Assembly (NCBI GenBank): GCA_023238725.1
Contig: CM041546.1
Location: 17,065,492-17,129,491 of the forward strand
Direction: 5' to 3'
DNA length: 64,000 nucleotides
Origin: Scortum barcoo
Taxonomy: Eukaryota > Chordata > Actinopteri > Centrarchiformes > Terapontidae
Positions 11,183-25,036 of this stretch are shown here, in pieces. The position numbers and the translations under genes are program-made. The first letter of the stretch is position 1; each line of letters begins with the position of its first letter. Under the pieces are notes generated by a model. It made no database searches. It worked only from the letters and a program-made list of their open reading frames with translations, and had not been told where the DNA came from.

Positions 11183-14100
11183 CTCTGATAAAATAAGTAA
11201 TTTGTGAAGCCCCTTGAGGGATGAACATGAACAATGAACATTAAACCCTGTCAAATGAAAAGTGCTGAAGGCGAAAAAGTAGTAATAATTTAGCTGTTTT
11301 CCAAGCCTTACCAAAACCACAGCTTATGTTTTACTATAAGCTTTGTAATAAAAGGTTTGTCCCCTAGAGAGCGTGAATTTACTCTAGAAATCCGATGACA
11401 GTATCCCTCTTGGGTCACAAGATAACGATATGCAAAGTTGAAATTTTGGCCCAGGAGTACTGCTAGCAGGAAAATGGAGAAGGGGTTCAACCTCAGAGGA
11501 GCATGACGGTACACACTGAATAGCTGTGTCCTTTAGATTTAGGTGTTTCTTCAGTAAAATGTTTAAATAGAGATGCTACAGGAAAGGTCTGGAAAGGATT
11601 TATCCTTTGGGGACAACGAATGTTAAGAATAAATGAGGTGTCAATCTGTCTGGCTGGTGTTGGGTATCCTGCTCTGTAGTATCCAAACAATCAACCAACA
11701 GTTATCCGAAGCTAAACTAAAATCAGGTATGTAGTTCAATTTGAAGAGGCAGAACACTGAACACGCGTTTCCATTTGCTTCCAGTTGATACAGCAGATGC
11801 GATTAGCAGCATTATGATTTGCACTCACAGACCTGCTGAACTAAGTTCATTTTTGTTGGCAAGCTGTCACGGCCACAAAACAGGCCTGAAAACAGAATGT
11901 GCATGCGGTTCCCATATGAGCAGCAAGGAGGGAAAACATCTGCTAAAGGTCTTTCTTTCCTCATTCTAATCCACTTTGCCTTTGGTCCTACTTCTTATAT
12001 TTGAGTGTTAAAACAGATCATAAAACAGAAGATCTGAAAAGGACAACTTCAATCACGGTATCTTAGTGCAAACACACACACAAAAAAAACACCTCAAGTG
12101 TCCAGATATTCTTGTTTTATCCTTTTTTCCATTTACTTTCGTGTCAGCTGATTACACTCACATGTTCTCTTAAACGGACACCGTGTAGCTTTGAAAATGA
12201 GCGCTCGTATTCCAATAGACCAGGCGACAGTCTCTTTACACGATACCTTCACCCAAGACAATAAAGCGAACGAGGCAACAAAACCGCTCATCGTCGTATC
12301 CTCCCCACATTAAAGGGCGCAGCCTAATTCGGTAACAGACAGTGACTTTAAATGTGGCTGTAAAACTGGTGCCAGCAGAAGCAAAGACTTTGTTGTGGCA
12401 CCAGTACACATGGTGGGGTCCTGCGGCGATGCGATCAGAGAGCTGCACGGGACACTAATACAGATAGATAAGATAATAGTTCTCATGTGATGAACTGGCT
12501 GTTTCTCTCAACGCTTAGCTCTGCGAATAACAAAAATATGACGCGACTGGATGCGATTTGATAGATCCGAATGATGACAGTCACAAAGTTTGACTCAGTT
12601 CAATGACTTAATGAGTCCAACATTTTGAGATATGTCATGTCTCCTTTACGTGAAGTAAATATGCATCCGCTCCAACCAGCCGGAGGTGCTGCACAGAGCC
12701 AGATTAGCTGTTTCTCTTGTTTTGAGTCTTTGTGCCAAGCCAAGAAGATAACCGTCCGCTCACTAGCTTCATATTTATCATTCAGACATATAGATCACTA
12801 CCAAGCTTCTCATCTAGCTCTTGATGCCCGAGCAGATACATATAATTCCCCAAACTGTTCCTTCAGATTTACTGAATTAATCGCAATAGTGTTAATATTT
12901 GATTTGGCTTTGATAACTCCCCGTCACGGTGACGTATTTTCATTCTTTTGTAGATATTTTGCCTTTTTTTTTACGCTTTTGTAGCTCTTTTCACAGAGTG
13001 GGACACGTCATAGCGAGCTGTTTTTCTGAAGTGGCTGCTCCTAATTATGGTCTGAGGGACATGACGCGAGGGCGGACTGAACCAAGCTAATTGCCTCCTT
13101 GGCTCCGGCCACACACTTAACACGCAGACGTGAGAGCGATATCGATCATCCCATCTCACTCACTCGGAAACGAAAGCAAATAAGCGTGTCGTACTTTCTT
13201 ATTATTGTATTGTCCTGTTCCTGAGTATGGAGTGAGAATCCCCCCCCCCTTTTTTTTTTTTGGTCATCAACAGTCTGATATATAATGTGGGACTGAATCT
13301 TACCAGAAGGTAGTATTACTAAAGCCTCGTGCAGACCCCAGGGCTAAACCCCTCTTACTCATAATCATCTGAAACCCATCACTGTGCAGCGGAAGATTGT
13401 TCACAGCTGCTCCTTGTCTCCCTGCGACCACGTCCCTGTTTCTGTGAGACACCTCTGCTTCTCGTCTCGCGCAGGGGTGACATCTTGGGACTTTCGTACG
13501 TTGTGTCATCATTTTTCAGTGCGCTTGCATTTGATGCGACGGAGTAGGGTCCTCACATATTTTACCTACACATGGCTCGATTTGGGTGCTGGGAAATAGT
13601 GCACTCCTGCATAAATCTGAAGGGAAAGGCACTGAGAAGATCCAGGCCAGCGCGTATTGAGCTTCATTCTGAGCAAAACCTTCAGTGAATTCCCTCTGCT
13701 CCTTCTGCCTCCCTTCACCTCCTCAACTCGTCTGTCAGGAGGAAGGCGGGAAAACCGAAATGGCGCAAGAGCGAGTGTGTCGTTTTCAAACTGCCCTCTA
13801 ACTCTGAACATCTGGTCCTACGGGGAGGAGGGCGACCCCGTCAATGGGAGCCCTTGTCTCCCCTGTCAACACTGTGAGAACAGCCCGCCACAAGGTGAAC
13901 AAGGAGGCGTGTGTGTGTTTTCAAATGTGCACGGGTGGAGCGATTTTTTTTACAGGCATCGGTAAGAATCACAAATTCACAGATTTATGAAGAGAGCTAC
14001 TGTAATATGAATGCATATTTTTCATCAGTCTCAAAGCATTCTGTTAAATGACTGAGGGGTGTTGTTTTATCTTGACATTGCCCACCTTATTGTAGAAAAC

Positions 14101-16337
14101 CTTCTTTTTACTTGGCTTATTTTCAAGACAATAGATAGAAAAATGCTCTCATCCATGCTTTTTCGGTGCAATGCACGGGTCAGGCTGCACACAGGTAGCA
14201 GCGATAAAAAGGCACTGAATTAATTCATCAGCAAGACTCATCGGGCGGTCTGAACATACGGGTAAAGATTCCACAGTTGATCAGGAGGACCAAGCAAAAA
14301 ACTATATGTGTATAATGTATCCTAAAACTTACTGTAGACATTTATTTAAAAAAAAAAAGCTTAGGGTGGTGTGGGGGGCTGAGCCTTTTATTTTATTTAG
14401 TGACGAAAACAAGGCAATATCAAAATAATATTAAAAAAAGTTTAATTGTGCACCAAGTTTTGTCAAGATGTCAATCTTTGATATAATGGAATTTATAAAG
14501 AGGTACACCATGCATTAATAATCCCCCTTTACAGAGGCACATCTGAAAGCTGCCTTTTTGATATAATCATATGTAATTATTACCTACAAGGCAAAGGAGG
14601 GATGAGATAAAACATATAATACAAGAAAGATCCTCCCATGCTCTGCAAAGAAATAGCAGACTGCTCTGGCCTTAGGCAAAATAAAAATTATAATACTTTC
14701 CCCTTTTTCTGATAACTTCATCCACCACATCCACTCCCTCTGACAATCACACCACAGAACTATCTCTGAAGCAGTAGCTTATCTCTGCCCCTCTACATTT
14801 GGTTTTATAGATTATCTCTATGACCCTGGATTTGAGTTTACATAAATTACTTAAAATGCTGAAGAACTGCTTATTTAGTTGTTAGTATTATCACAAAAAG
14901 CATATTAAGATTAAGTTCTCATCTTTAATGGTCTTTATTATGCAGAAATACAAGTGATTTGACTTCTCCTCCTCTTTTCCTTTATTCCTGATCCTGTTTT
15001 TTTTATTTACTGCACAAAATGCATCTTATTCATTAAGTAATTACGTGCCCATCTATTGCTGCCACCTGTGTGCGAACTGGTAGCTGAGCGGTTTAAATCG
15101 CACCAATGAAGGCCCTGCGCTCTAACGTGTGGGTGGTCTAGTGTCGCTGAGTTGTTGTTTTATTGTCACAGTTTGGTCCTTTGTTACTTGAGAACCTAGC
15201 TGGCTGGTGATGAAGTAATGACAGCACACTCCTCCTCCATGTGAACTCATGTCTGACAGTACACACACCGGCCTGAAGAGTCGGTGTACTTGAGTCCATA
15301 CATGCTGTGCAGACATTTTGGTTGTTTAAGGATGAATTCCATCACATGTTTTATTCCATATTCACAGCCACATTTTAAAGACTTTGTGTCCCAAATGATC
15401 ATTAAACATTTGTTTTACTCTTTTTGAGCTTCATTTATCGGCCCTAAAGGTCAACTTCTTCTTCCCTGTGACTGTTAGTTATGACAGTTTAAAGGTGTCA
15501 CAGAGAGAGAGCAAAATGTGATGTGATTAGTACAATTTTAGGTCACAACTATGTGACATGAGACACTCCTTTGATACAGGCTGAGGAGATAATGTATTCT
15601 TTTACATAAAAAAACAAAATGTAAAGTCAAGTGAATAGATCAAGAATAATAGATCCAGTCTTACATGGGCTGAATGATGTAGCTGTCTGCTTTTATCCAA
15701 ATTGTAATATTTAAAATGTAAAGGAATCTGGTACTGAGACCTCTTTTCATTATAAATGCAGTGGATATCTGTCATTACTCTTCTCTATCTGCCTTCTAAA
15801 TGAAAAAAGACCTAACGGATTGAGTGCACACAATCCCAAATACACTCACACCGACCTCACACTGACCAGTTGTGGGCAGAAGGGGTGTGAGCTTGGGAAA
15901 AGAGCTGCTGTCCATCGATGGTGATTACGACTCTCGCAGCTGTCCCCTCTCAGCACAGTCAGCAGAGAGAAAAACTGCGGGAGCTCAGCTAATGTGCACC
16001 GTGGAGAAAACTCAGGAAAGCTCAGCTGCCTGTCTGCACCTCTCTGTGTCTAATGAAGTTCGGGCTCACACCGCACTCTCTCTCAGACACCGAGACATAA
16101 ACAGTGGAGACACATTATTTAATCAGATACTGTACTTTCCTGACAGCAGCTGCTGCTGCAAGTGCGCAGAAGTTTGACAGCGATGTTTCTGTTTGGTTTG
16201 GAGAAACATGAAGACTCTGCTGGGAAAAGAAGGGTTCAATTTAACTGGAAGACCACATTTAGATTGTTCAAAACAACCAATACTGAAATCAAGTTTCTCT
16301 CGCTTCTGATGTCAGCTTGTCGGGCCGTCAGCCCACC
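11183..16337. other. intergenic, no gene recognised
   Basis: The stretch from about 12160 to 13950 is somewhat richer in CpG than its surroundings and contains a C8T11 tract at about 13242-13261. The rest is AT-rich. No open frame has protein-like composition with splice sites. A poly-A tract lies near 14347. Function, if any, is unknown. Confidence 0.55.
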
Positions 16338-16476
16338 ACTGAAATATCTCAACAACTATTGGTTGAATTGTCATGAAATGTGGTACAGCAATCATGGCAC
16401 CCTCTGATAAATGATGTCTTTTTCTACTAGTGTCATCATCAGGTCAGTTTAATTTGTCCAATATTTATTTATTTGT
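16338..16476 (+). repeat. interspersed fish repeat, family B (fragment)
   Basis: It contains ATATCTCAACAACTATTGG, then TTGTCATGAAATGTGGTACA, then CATCATCAGGTCAGTTTAA and AATTTGTCCAATATTT in this order. I recognise this as a widespread teleost non-coding repeat. More diverged copies of the same blocks occur at about 48965-49680 in this window. Its mobile class is uncertain. Confidence 0.55.
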
Positions 16477-18555
16477 TATTTGTTATGACAGACAGCTTTC
16501 TGACCAGAGAACTGAGGGGCTTTCATTCTTAAGGTTTTTGCCGCAGAGTTTGTAACTTGCCATTTACCCCCTGCTTTCATCACCTTTAAAAAAAAACAGT
16601 GGAACTGCTCTTTCCACTTCATCATCACAACTTTTTGTCAGCCCAACAGACTCAGGAAGCAGTGAGTTTTGGAATCAGTCGCGTGGGCGTTCAACAGCTG
16701 AATCATTTACAGAAATCAAGTGATTTCACTTGACATGAGAATGTGGAGGGAAATAAATCCCACCAGCACGGTGCAAAGAAACCACAAGGTTTTTTTGTTT
16801 ATCGTCATGCCAGTAAAGATACCAGATTTACCAAAATGGTGAATAAATTCTGACTCTCACATCCTCCTCCACTCCTCCTCTTCTCGAGAGCCTTACACTC
16901 CCTCATCCTGTCTCTGCTGGTGGCAAACAGCCTTTGGACTTCCTCTCGCTGCCCCTTCAAAAGCGGGCTTTGGCGTGGGCGGCTGAGAGACGTCTCTTTC
17001 TCTTTGTGTGTGCTGTAAATGTTTTCTTCAATCAAAGAGTCCCACTTCAGAGCTCGGTCTAATCTCTGAGACACACATCAAAGCACAGGATGGAGCAGAT
17101 GGGGTAAGAGAGAGAGAGAGTGCGTATCTCTTCTAGTGTTTGTACCAAGAAGAACTTCGCGATTCAGTTTCTAATTCACAGATAAACAAGTATGGATTAC
17201 ACCACACTGCGTGACATTTCTCGACATGTGCAGAATGCCTTAAAGTGAGACTTTTCACAGATTGCCTAATGTTGATGCCTTTAAAGCAACTGACTCCAGA
17301 GAATATTGGGAAATTAAGGCAAATATAATGTGCCAATAACAAAAATATTGCAACAAATATATTAACTGAATGAATTACCTGTCTGCAACAAGTCTGCTGA
17401 TGCATGAATACATATAAAAGTGGATGCCAAAAAAATTCAGCTGAAGACTCTACAGTATAAATATGAAAATAAAAACCAACCAACCAATAAATGATGGTAT
17501 GCCTAAATTGTTGATAAGAAGATAAAACTTGGTAAAGTCCTTTAATTCAAGCCTTTGCAAGTGTGTCCATATTTCAGGCCATTATTTTATCCTTTATTTG
17601 GTACTTTTTTTTTTCAGCTGTTGGATTAACTAACACATTTTGACCATGCAACAACCACGCCACACATTCTTCGACTCTGCTGCATGAGAAAGAATAAGAA
17701 ATGAAATTCAAGAACAGAAAACAAAAAAAACCCCACCTACAGAAGCCATAATTTTTTTTTTTTTTTTAAAGAAAAACCTCATGTTTCTGTTTCTCTCTGA
17801 GCCATCATTCTTCCCACAGAAAGCCAAATAGAGCCGGAGGTAGTTATTACAGGCTTCCTGGGGTAACACTTGACTGACTGCTCAGGTCTATTCCTGCTCA
17901 TTCAGGGAGAAGTGGGTGCACAGCGGTTTTTACAGTAGACACTGGGTGACAAACATTCAAATAGGGTGTAATTCTTGTGGCTGTGTCTTCGACCCCAATG
18001 AGGCATGGGTGGAGTGCCACTCGCTAAAACCAAACCAGGATTCCCCGACTGGTGCCAGGCACCCATGGAGAAGAAACAAGTCTGGACCAAACTCTGGCTA
18101 CACGCTGGCCCAGATGTAAATTCCCCAGAGGTTTGGTTTGGGATCAGTCCCATCATGCTGCTGGTTTGCTTTGCACTTCCATATTTATGTGTGTGTGTCT
18201 GTGAAAGGTTGGGATGAAGGAAAGGGGAAGATTGTGTCCCCCAATCAGTTAGCAGTGTAATTATTAATGCTGGGAGAATTAAACCCTTTACTTTAGTAAA
18301 TGCAACAATGTAAAAAAAAACAAAATACTGCATTTGAAATCTAAAAAAAACTTTGACAGCTTCATGCCTCTGCATTGGGCATAGGTACCGTCCACAACTT
18401 TTGACAATGGAGTTACAAAAGTAACAGTTCTAATGTCTAACGAACTGAACTGGACTCCTTAGTGAAAACACGGCTTATCAGTTATGTAAATAAAATCATC
18501 TTTGAACTTTAGAGGGGAATTATCTGTTTGCTAACTGCTGACAACTCATATACAT
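16477..18555. other. intergenic, nothing recognised
   Basis: The stretch is low in coding signal. There is a poly-T run at about 17752-17767 and AT-rich sequence. A 157-codon minus-strand frame at 17902-18375 has no family resemblance and no splice context. Confidence 0.55.
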
Positions 18556-18839
18556 CTGAAATGTGACAATGTTAGAGATCAGCAGCCGAAAAGGTTGGAA
18601 ACAACCAGTTTAACCTTTAATAATGTATTGTATTTTATAACCACATTATTTGTGTTTTATATAAAATATGGGTCTGAAAAGCAGTAAATAGTAACTTTAG
18701 CTTTCAGATAAAAAGAGTAAAAAGTACAAATTTTTCCTCTGAAATCTAGTGGAATAGATGTTTAATGTAGCAAAAATGGAAATATTGAAGTACCTCAAGT
18801 TTGTACACAAGCACCAATTGTAAATGTACTTTCCACCAA
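18556..18839 (+). repeat. interspersed non-autonomous repeat, family C
   Basis: Blocks resembling a common fish repeat appear in order: GGTTGGAAACAACCAGTTTA, AATGTATTGTATTTTATAA, TTTCAGATAAAAAGAGTAAA, CCTCTGAAATCTAGTGGAAT, AAAAATGGAAATATTGAAGT and the end block GTAAATGTACTTTCCACCA. The TTTCCACCA end and the AAGTAC-type words are typical of a short DNA-transposon-derived element. A shorter related piece is at about 58451-58514. Confidence 0.5.
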
Positions 18840-19529
18840 AAACATGTTCTGTTTGTGTTCTGCAGCTGCTTTATGGATGGATTAGATGTAGATAACATGT
18901 TTCCTGTCAAATTTTGCTCACATCGCAGTTATGTTAACACTTCCTTACGAGTAACAAGCTGTGTTCCATGTATTATTCATAAGAGGCACACACACGGTCT
19001 GATGTTTGAAAATCATTTAGCATTCTGACAGAAATAGATGACAGCATGAATCACAGCACACACAGGGTGTGTGTACTCAGGCTCTGTTTAGATTTAGAAA
19101 ATTTAGACCTGCTCTTTTGTTGCCTTTTTAAAAAATGGGCTCCGCCTTTTGCACACTCATTTTAAAGGAAGCAGTGGCTGAAATTTCTGACAGCCTATCA
19201 TTTCCCCTCACAAAATGAATGTATTTAAAAAATGTGGCAGCAAAGCTATATCATTTTTTTTTCTTTTTTCTGGATGTGACACACAGCTTTTTGTGTGAAG
19301 TACGCTGAAATAACAGGGATAAAGGACCAGTTTCAGAAGCCTGAATATTATACAGATAACATCTCTTCCTGTGTTAATTGAATTCAGATATGAGAAAGAG
19401 CCATTTCAGCTCTGGGAACACTTTAAACTCGGCACTGCCATTTCTTTGTGTGTTGGACTTTGACACTTTTATGTTGTAATTATTGATTAGATATCAACAA
19501 GTGACTGTAGTCCCATACAATTACAAAGT

Positions 19530-20327
19530 GAATTAAACCAATCAGCAGCTGGATATCCAAAATATCCTCCAGTTAAACCAAGATAAACAGATGTTTGTCG
19601 AGCCAAAGGAGCACAATCCGCTTTATTTCGCCTCCGAGCTAGAAATCTTGGTGCAGTCATGGAGTCAGACTTGAACCCCCACTTTAAGACAATTACAAAA
19701 TTCCCCTACTATCATCTTAAGAACATATCAAGAATGAAAGGACTGAGCAGCAGACTTACAGACTTACAGACTGTAAATGTGTCATTTAAGGTCTTTCTAA
19801 AAAAGCAGATGACACAGGTGCTTCTTGTCCTCACTGTGAACAAGGATCACGCTTCAGATCTTTATGCTGGCTGCCTGCGTGTCCAAATATGGCTTTTAGA
19901 AACACTGTTAGTTTATATATCACTGAATAGTTTAGGGCCCAAATACATTTCTCATCTGCTCCTACACGATGAACTGTACAGACCTCTTTTAAGTCATTTG
20001 GGACAGGTCAGCTTACGGCCCCAGACTAAAAATTGAGCAGAGGGAAGCACTCAGTTTCTATGTGCCACATGGCAAAAATCGCCCATAAATCTTAAGGTCT
20101 GCTCCGACGCTCAGGTCTTTTAAGTCAAGGATTAAAACTTTTCTGTTAGCACAGTAATTTCTGTTTTCCTAATCAAATCTTTCATTCAGTTTTATATTCA
20201 TGTCTTTTTATATCACCTTGTGCTTCCTTTACATTTTGCCTTAATGCCCTTTTTTGTCTTATGTAAGGAACTTTGAATGCCTTGTTGCTGAAAGGTGCTA
20301 CATAAATAAACCTGCCTTCCCTTGCCC
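19530..20327 (+). mobile_element. L2-like non-LTR retrotransposon, decayed 3' end
   Basis: The translated pieces match the C-terminal end of fish LINE reverse transcriptases: LDIQNILQLNQDKQMFVEPK in one frame, then ESDLNPHFKTITKFPYYHLK, then SLNSLGPKYISHLLLHDEL. These correspond to the family's LQLN-DKTE, AFFHLKNIAR and LNGLGPKYISDLL blocks. The sequence changes frame near 19640 and has internal losses (the stretch after LTDLQ is scrambled), so it is not functional. It ends with a 3' UTR of the kind seen in L2 elements (ACTTTGAATGCCTTGTTGCT, then AAAGGTGCTACATAAATAAA and a short CCTGCCTTCCCTTGCCC end). The element lacks its endonuclease and most of the polymerase. Confidence 0.75.
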
Positions 20328-21095
20328 TAATAAAACATTAGAAAGCAACACTGAAATGGATATTGAAAAGTGCAAAGTCTCTCCATCTGTCATAATGAAA
20401 CTTGGACTCCCATTTTTAACCACAACAGTAACTTCCATCTCTCCCATCTGTGGAAAAGCTTTGCACCAAAGCCCAGATTGCATTTTTTTTTTTTTTTTTG
20501 CTGCAGCTTTCTTGTTGTAAAAGATCCCCTGTACAGTGAAATAGGCTTTAAAAGGGCCTGACTGTTTATTTATTAGGCTCCCACCGAACCCTCTCCTCCA
20601 TCATCCACGCACACACGCCACCTTGGCAGCAGGTTAAGAGGAGTTTATTTCAAACACCTGGACCATCAGGAGGAGCAGCAGGGACTCAGACAGCGGACGG
20701 GACCAGGAGAGTTTAATATCCAGGGAGAGAGGTGAAGGTTCAGTTACAGGGAGGAAAAAAAGAAACTCGAAAGGCAAGTGCAGACCAGCAACATCTCAAG
20801 CCTCTTTCCGAGGATCATAAGAATGCTTTTGGTATTGTTGTACACATTTAAATATCTGCTTTATCATATTGAATTTCATCTGCTTAACTGGTTCCTCCCA
20901 CCATCAACGTGTTTACCCTCACAGTGCGAATGTTGTGCTGGCAAATTAGTCCAATTTTTTTTTTTTTTTTTTTTGACAAGGTGTCAGCTGTGTTTATGTT
21001 CCAGTATGTATTAAAACTGGCATAACAGTCTGAGGTTTAGAGTTCAGGGCTTCAAGCTGTGTTTATTGTTCCCACTACACACTTGCATGCATCAC

Positions 21096-21121
21096 CACAC
21101 ACACACACACACACACACACA
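21096..21121 (+). repeat. (CA)n microsatellite
   Basis: About 13 perfect CA units. Confidence 0.9.
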
Positions 21122-23550
21122 ACTGCCCAACTGCTTCCAGTGAATACTTTGTGAGCCTGTAATAGTTTATTTTCTCCACTCTTATGTCCTGGGGTGAACT
21201 CAGCAGTCGTTCTTCCAGATTGTGCGCCCAGACTCTCTGAGCCTCCAGGCTAAACATTACCCCTCATCCTGTACTGTCCGACCAAACAGAGTCACTGATT
21301 CTATTTCTGGACGCAGAAAATGATGCAATAGTGAGTCAACTTGATATAAACATGCTGAAGATACACACCGGTGTTGACTAAGAACTTTAACTCTAACTCA
21401 GAAATATGTTGGAGCTTACGAGGAGAACATTTGGAAGCTGAAAAATAACTTTGGCACTGTAGAAAAAATTCGACACACTCTGTATTAAATGACAGTTTTT
21501 TAAATCTAATTAGCATTCAGTGCAGAAATATAATCAGAGGAAACTGTTTGGTTTGGAGTCCATATAGAGGAATGTTCATGGTATAGTCATTTTTCTTGGA
21601 CGCTGAAGGCACATTTCACTCCATCCATTTAATTTCCCGTAATACACCGGCTTCATCCTCATATTACAGCTCCGCAGATTGGATCCAGGAGAAAGTCTGC
21701 TCTGAAAGCAAGTGGAGTAGACTGCGTGCTGTGAGAGAGGTGAACCATCTTGGGGGGGATCACGCCGTCTTGCCTTGCTTGCTTTGCTTTGTAGTCGGAT
21801 GCCACAGCTGCAGTGCTGGAATTTCATTCTCTCAGAGGGGAAGTTTTTTACAAGTGAAGCAAAAAAAAAAAAAACGACAGCAAGAGTGTGGATGAGGTGA
21901 CGTTAAACATTAAACATAATTGCCAGCTTATTTCTATCAAAAAAACATCTAGAGGACAAAGTGGCACTTAAAAGAACCATTAAATTGAGCAGCTTTAGCA
22001 TGTGGGCAAAGGATGTTGGCTGTTCCCCAGATTGCAGGTCACTCATTTCACTGGTGATAAGCATCGCATGACGCCGTGGACGCATAAACTCTGGGGGCCC
22101 AAACAGGAAACTTGATTTATGAAGTCTTGCCCGTTTGTTTTCTCCCAAGCATACAGCCTCAGTGTAAACACCCTGACACTGCACAAGATGATTACAAGCA
22201 AGGCAGATGGTTTCCACTCCGAGGGAGTCATGTTTTTGCATTCCCCTGTCACGTGAGAGCTGAAAAAATGCAACGCGGCACACACAGCATGCACGCACAC
22301 ACAAGTATATAGGCACGCATATATTCACGCGCATGCATCAACCACGCACTTTCATTACAGACAGGGATCACTTACTACACTCCCTGAACTCTCAGGTGTT
22401 GATATATTCAGTTCAAGGGGGGTCTCTATCACAACATAATGGCTGTGAAAAGCATTCAGCAGAGACTGTCAGGGTGGATTTTTTTGGCTGGGTCTGCAGA
22501 GATTTGAATCTCCTTAGCTTTACCCTGGATTTCATAAATCACTCAGGTTCAAATTTGAGCCTTGAAGATGAGTTTCTACTTTGGATATCCCCATAAATAT
22601 ATCATCTTACCAAAACATTATCATGCTAAGAATAAAGGCTCATGAACTCAGCAGCTCGACATTTTGAAGGACTGCAATGCATTCTCGGCTGCGCCCATAG
22701 GAAGTGATAGCTTACAGTAAGAGGGTGCTTTGATATGGTCTGACTGTGCTAAAAAAGATGAGATCTGTCCTGTGCATGTCGGCTCTTGCTCCGGCTCCTC
22801 AAAGCGAGGACTAAATCATTAAGTTCTGGCTGCTAGCTCAAAAAGGTGTGAGTGCTCTAAAGGATCAAGACTAGATGCTGACAGATGAAAATGTTTGAGA
22901 GCTCCCTCTTTCTGACAGGCAGCCAATGGCTTGCGACCAAACAAATTTCCTGCTGTTCTTTTATTTCTGTCCGAAGAAAAGAAGGTCACACTTATCTGCA
23001 GGCTAAAGACGTTCTCTGAGTACAGAGCATGGAAGGACATCTGCTTCCCCAAACCCCTCGGGTCTTGAAAACAGAACTTGTGACAAACTTGTTCTGGCAC
23101 AATTACAAGCTGCTCATTCACTTTTTGACACCATTTTGCTCCGCCGACTGTGCGAGGGTGTCAAAGTGCTTGTTTTTCAATGAAAAGGAGCTCAGCTTGT
23201 TATCACAAGTGTCAGTGTGTGTTGACAATAACAGCAGGGGTCTGTTCCGGTGAAGAGGTAAATGACCAGCAGGCCACAGCGGTGACCACAGTCCAGATGG
23301 ATGCCTCTAACCCGAAACTGTTGATCTAGTCAACCATGAGTCAACAGTTCCCCACAGAGGGGGGGCGGCAGGATGGATGGACAGAGGAGAGGAAGTGCAA
23401 TGGTGTTGAACGATTACATGGGGCTTAAGCTTCTGCGGTGGGGGCAAACAGGAAGCGGATGCCCGAGTGATTCAGAGGCCAAAAAGTGAGCAGTGTACAC
23501 CAACTGACGTGGGTGTGCACGGCTGTAATTACTATATTGTTAGTGGATTT

Positions 23551-23574
23551 GTGTGTGTGTGTGTGTGTGTGTGT
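23551..23574 (+). repeat. (GT)n microsatellite
   Basis: Twelve perfect GT units. Confidence 0.9.
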
Positions 23575-24633
23575 AGGACTGCGGTGGTGTGTGCATATAT
23601 GCTTACAATTTACACTTTGGATGGATGGATTGTGCACTGGGAAATAGCTGTCCCCTGCAGAATATGCATTTAATTTGATTTGATCAAATCATCTTTCATC
23701 ACGTACCCAGTATAAATATCACAATATTGTATTTTGTTTGAATGTACTGGCTTTCTTAAGGTTTTTCTTTCTTTATTTTCATAAGTTCAATTCAGTTAAC
23801 TTGGTGTTTATCACATAAGAGTAGTACTAATTAATGAACAAGTATCACAAATTATTCAGTTGAGTTGCCTTTTTATGGAAGTCATTACTCATGATTTTAT
23901 ATTAAAAAACCTCAGTATTTCTCACAGTACAATCATTTTCCAGAGAAACGTCTTATACCTCTCTGGCAGCATAGTCCACCTCTACTCTCTTAAACAAAAC
24001 TTTTAGTATGTTCCAAATAAGCCTTTTCATCACTGAAAAATTCATCAGTACAGTATGTTGCAGACTGTTTACAGCATGCTGAAAATATGGATGAATGGCG
24101 TAGAACAGCAATATGTTGTAGGAATGGTTTGAGTTAAATTTCAGTGGATGTTTCAACGTGCTTTTGCTATGATTTGTGGTCATTACTGATATTCATTGAG
24201 ACTTTTATGAATCCACAATGACTACAGCTGCTGTCCTCAGTGAAAGAGAAACCTTCGAAGTTGTCGGAACCAACTTAAAACCTAAAAGTATTTATTGTGA
24301 AATGTTCCTTTAAACATGTGCAAAAATGGATGTTTGCAGAGACACCACTTCACATCTGCTCTCTCTCTTTCTCTCTCTCTCTCCTTTCTCTTGGCCTGTT
24401 GGGTCCTGTCCTCAGAATGTGCTGTCAAGTTAACCTGCACTCTGACTCTTCAGCAGCATTGACTTCCAACCTGGCTCAGCTGTGCAGTCCCCATCAGCAG
24501 CTGTCTGCGCAACTATGTTATTATCTCGATTACACTCCTTCGGCACTCTCCTCCAGGCCCCACCTTAATGAGAGGGAGAAAAAAAAAAGCGACAGCATCT
24601 AATGGCTCTGGCTTGCATCACTGGACACACATA

Positions 24634-24773
24634 CAGTGGATATAAAAAGTCTACACACCCCTGTTCAAATGCCAGGTTTTTGTGATGTAAAAAAATGACA
24701 CCAAGATAAATAAATTTCACAACTTTTTCCACCTTTAATGTGACCCATAACCTGTACAATGCAATTGAAAAAC
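24634..24773 (+). repeat. left terminal inverted repeat of the Tc1-like element
   Basis: It pairs with 26153-26300. The match is nearly perfect apart from one nine-base gap after about base 31 and several single changes. Confidence 0.92.
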
Positions 24774-25036
24774 AAACAACCAACAACCCTAAATCTTTTA
24801 GGGAGGTAAAGTAAAAATAAACAACTGAGATAATGAGGTTGCACAAGTGCACACCCTCTTATAACTGGGGGTATGGCTGTGTTCGGATTTAACCAATTAC
24901 ATTCAAACTCATGTTAAATGGGAGTCAGCACACACCTGTCACCATTTAAAGTGCCTCTGATTAACCCCAAATAAAGTTCAGCTGTTCTAGTAGGCTTTTC
25001 TTCACATTTTTGTAGCCACATCTTCCAGCACAAGCC

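Larger units (their letters stand above)
20328..24633. other. intergenic with simple repeats, no gene recognised
   Basis: The stretch holds poly-T tracts (about 20483-20499 and 20955-20974), a (CA)n run at 21096-21121, a (GT)n run at 23551-23574 and a CT-rich tract at 24358-24391. Open frames are short and unsupported. Confidence 0.6.

Noticed and set aside
17902..18375. 157-codon minus-strand frame
   Set aside because: There is no family signature, and no splice or promoter context.
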